Assembly: GCA_007136055.1 (NCBI GenBank)
Contig: SLHT01000059.1
Span: 1-5,470, forward strand
Direction: 5' to 3'
DNA from: Syntrophomonadaceae bacterium
GTDB lineage: Bacteria; Bacillota; Dethiobacteria; DTU022
DNA: 5,470 nt
Numbering within the stretch: position 1 is the stretch's first letter; each line of letters starts with the position of its first letter. This document shows positions 5,055-5,470 of this stretch, one piece after another. Below the pieces are notes generated by a model. That model was given only the letters and a program-made list of their open reading frames with translations, did not search any database and was not told where the DNA came from. Both the position numbers and the translations under genes were made by a program.

Positions 5055-5470
5055 TCACCGCTGCAGCACCGCGTCCGCCGTGCGTTCGCCGGCCTTACCA
5101 TCCCACAACTCGGGGATCCGTCGGGGTTTCCACTTTCCTTCGAGGACCCGGGTCAACTCCTCGCGCAGGCGCAGGCTGTCCTGTCCGACGAGGACGTTCG
5201 AGCCCTCGGTGACGGTGATGGGGCGCTCGGTGTTGGCACGGACGGTGATGCACGGGATCCGGAGGTAGGTCGTTTCCTCCTGGATTCCGCCGGAATCGGT
5301 CACCACGACCGCGGCGCTCTTCTGCAGTCCCAGGAACTCCAGGTAGCCGAGCGGTTCGAGGATCCGGAGTCCCTCGGTCGAAAGACCGAAATCCGCGATC
5401 TTCTTCCGCGTCCGCGGATGCATGGGAAAGACCACCGGCAAGTCCCGACCGATCTCCACCAGCGTCTCCA
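5055..5470 (-). CDS. wecB: UDP-N-acetylglucosamine 2-epimerase (non-hydrolysing), C-terminal part (5' partial)
   Basis: WecB-type enzymes interconvert UDP-GlcNAc and UDP-ManNAc in the cytoplasm, supplying ManNAc-type sugars for surface polysaccharides. The frame is open to the right edge, so the GTG at 5459 is an internal codon and the N-terminal half is missing. Counting from that codon, visible family marks are VVFPMHPRTRKKI (9-21), LGYLEFLGL (37-45), VVTDSGGIQEE (52-62), and RANTERPITVTEGSNVLVG (74-92). The histidine of MHPRT and the SGGIQEE and ERPITV stretches belong to the nucleotide-sugar binding site of the family. The C-terminus ends naturally (ADAVLQR) at the TGA 5057-5055. It is codirectional with the Wzz-kinase, supporting a polysaccharide locus, but about 460 bases and a repeat array separate it from the antitoxin gene, so cotranscription is uncertain. 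The symbol is by family only. Confidence 0.92.
   Translation of the reverse strand, partial: ETLVEIGRDLPVVFPMHPRTRKKIADFGLSTEGLRILEPLGYLEFLGLQKSAAVVVTDSGGIQEETTYLRIPCITVRANTERPITVTEGSNVLVGQDSLRLREELTRVLEGKWKPRRIPELWDGKAGERTADAVLQR

Noticed and set aside
4874..5101. Minus-strand frame of 75 codons across the octad array
   Set aside because: It is translation of the array plus an out-of-frame piece of the epimerase 3' end; no protein-like segment.
4882..5268. A plus-strand frame of 128 codons with a repeating HRRTVAPS peptide
   Set aside because: The peptide repeat follows automatically from translating the 8-bp array, since 24 bases give 8 residues, and the frame then runs antisense through the epimerase gene.

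Overview
The window looks like an intergenic-repeat-rich stretch of a G+C-rich bacterial chromosome, in or beside an exopolysaccharide locus. By hand count, 45 of 60 bases are G/C at 2521-2580 in the kinase gene, against 31 of 60 at 4201-4260 in the toxin gene. The lineage cannot be fixed from this sequence. The tyrosine-tailed Wzz-kinase fusion, the weak Shine-Dalgarno signals and the abundant short intergenic repeats would suit a Verrucomicrobiota-like Gram-negative, but that is only a guess.

Layout: (1) 1-938, plus strand, the 3' part of a spermidine-synthase-fold methyltransferase-like protein whose 5' end lies outside the window. (2) 939-1455, no intact gene. This stretch holds a palindromic repeat, a fragment resembling the ends of REP-associated transposase elements, the 3' remnant of a broken minus-strand gene (1148 to about 1312) and short tandem-repeat clusters. 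(3) 1456-3642, minus strand, a complete 728-residue Wzz/GumC-type polysaccharide co-polymerase fused to a BY-kinase (tyrosine autokinase) domain. (4) 3643-3949, no gene, filled with the same repeat families. (5) 3950-4593, minus strand, a MntA-HepT type nucleotidyltransferase/HEPN toxin-antitoxin pair overlapping by GTGA, with a good sigma70-like promoter upstream. (6) About 4700-5054, no gene: heptad repeats, a hairpin, a second copy of a 28-bp repeat and a 15-unit octanucleotide array. (7) 5055-5470, minus strand, the C-terminal part of a WecB-type UDP-N-acetylglucosamine 2-epimerase that enters from the right edge.

The epimerase (sugar-nucleotide supply) and the Wzz-kinase (chain length and export control) point in the same direction and probably belong to one surface-polysaccharide region. 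The toxin-antitoxin pair sits between them, is less G+C-rich, has its own promoter and is bracketed by near-identical 28-bp direct repeats, which suggests a later insertion. The most unusual feature is the set of composite arrays of 7-bp and 8-bp units that recur in every intergenic gap in the same orientation.
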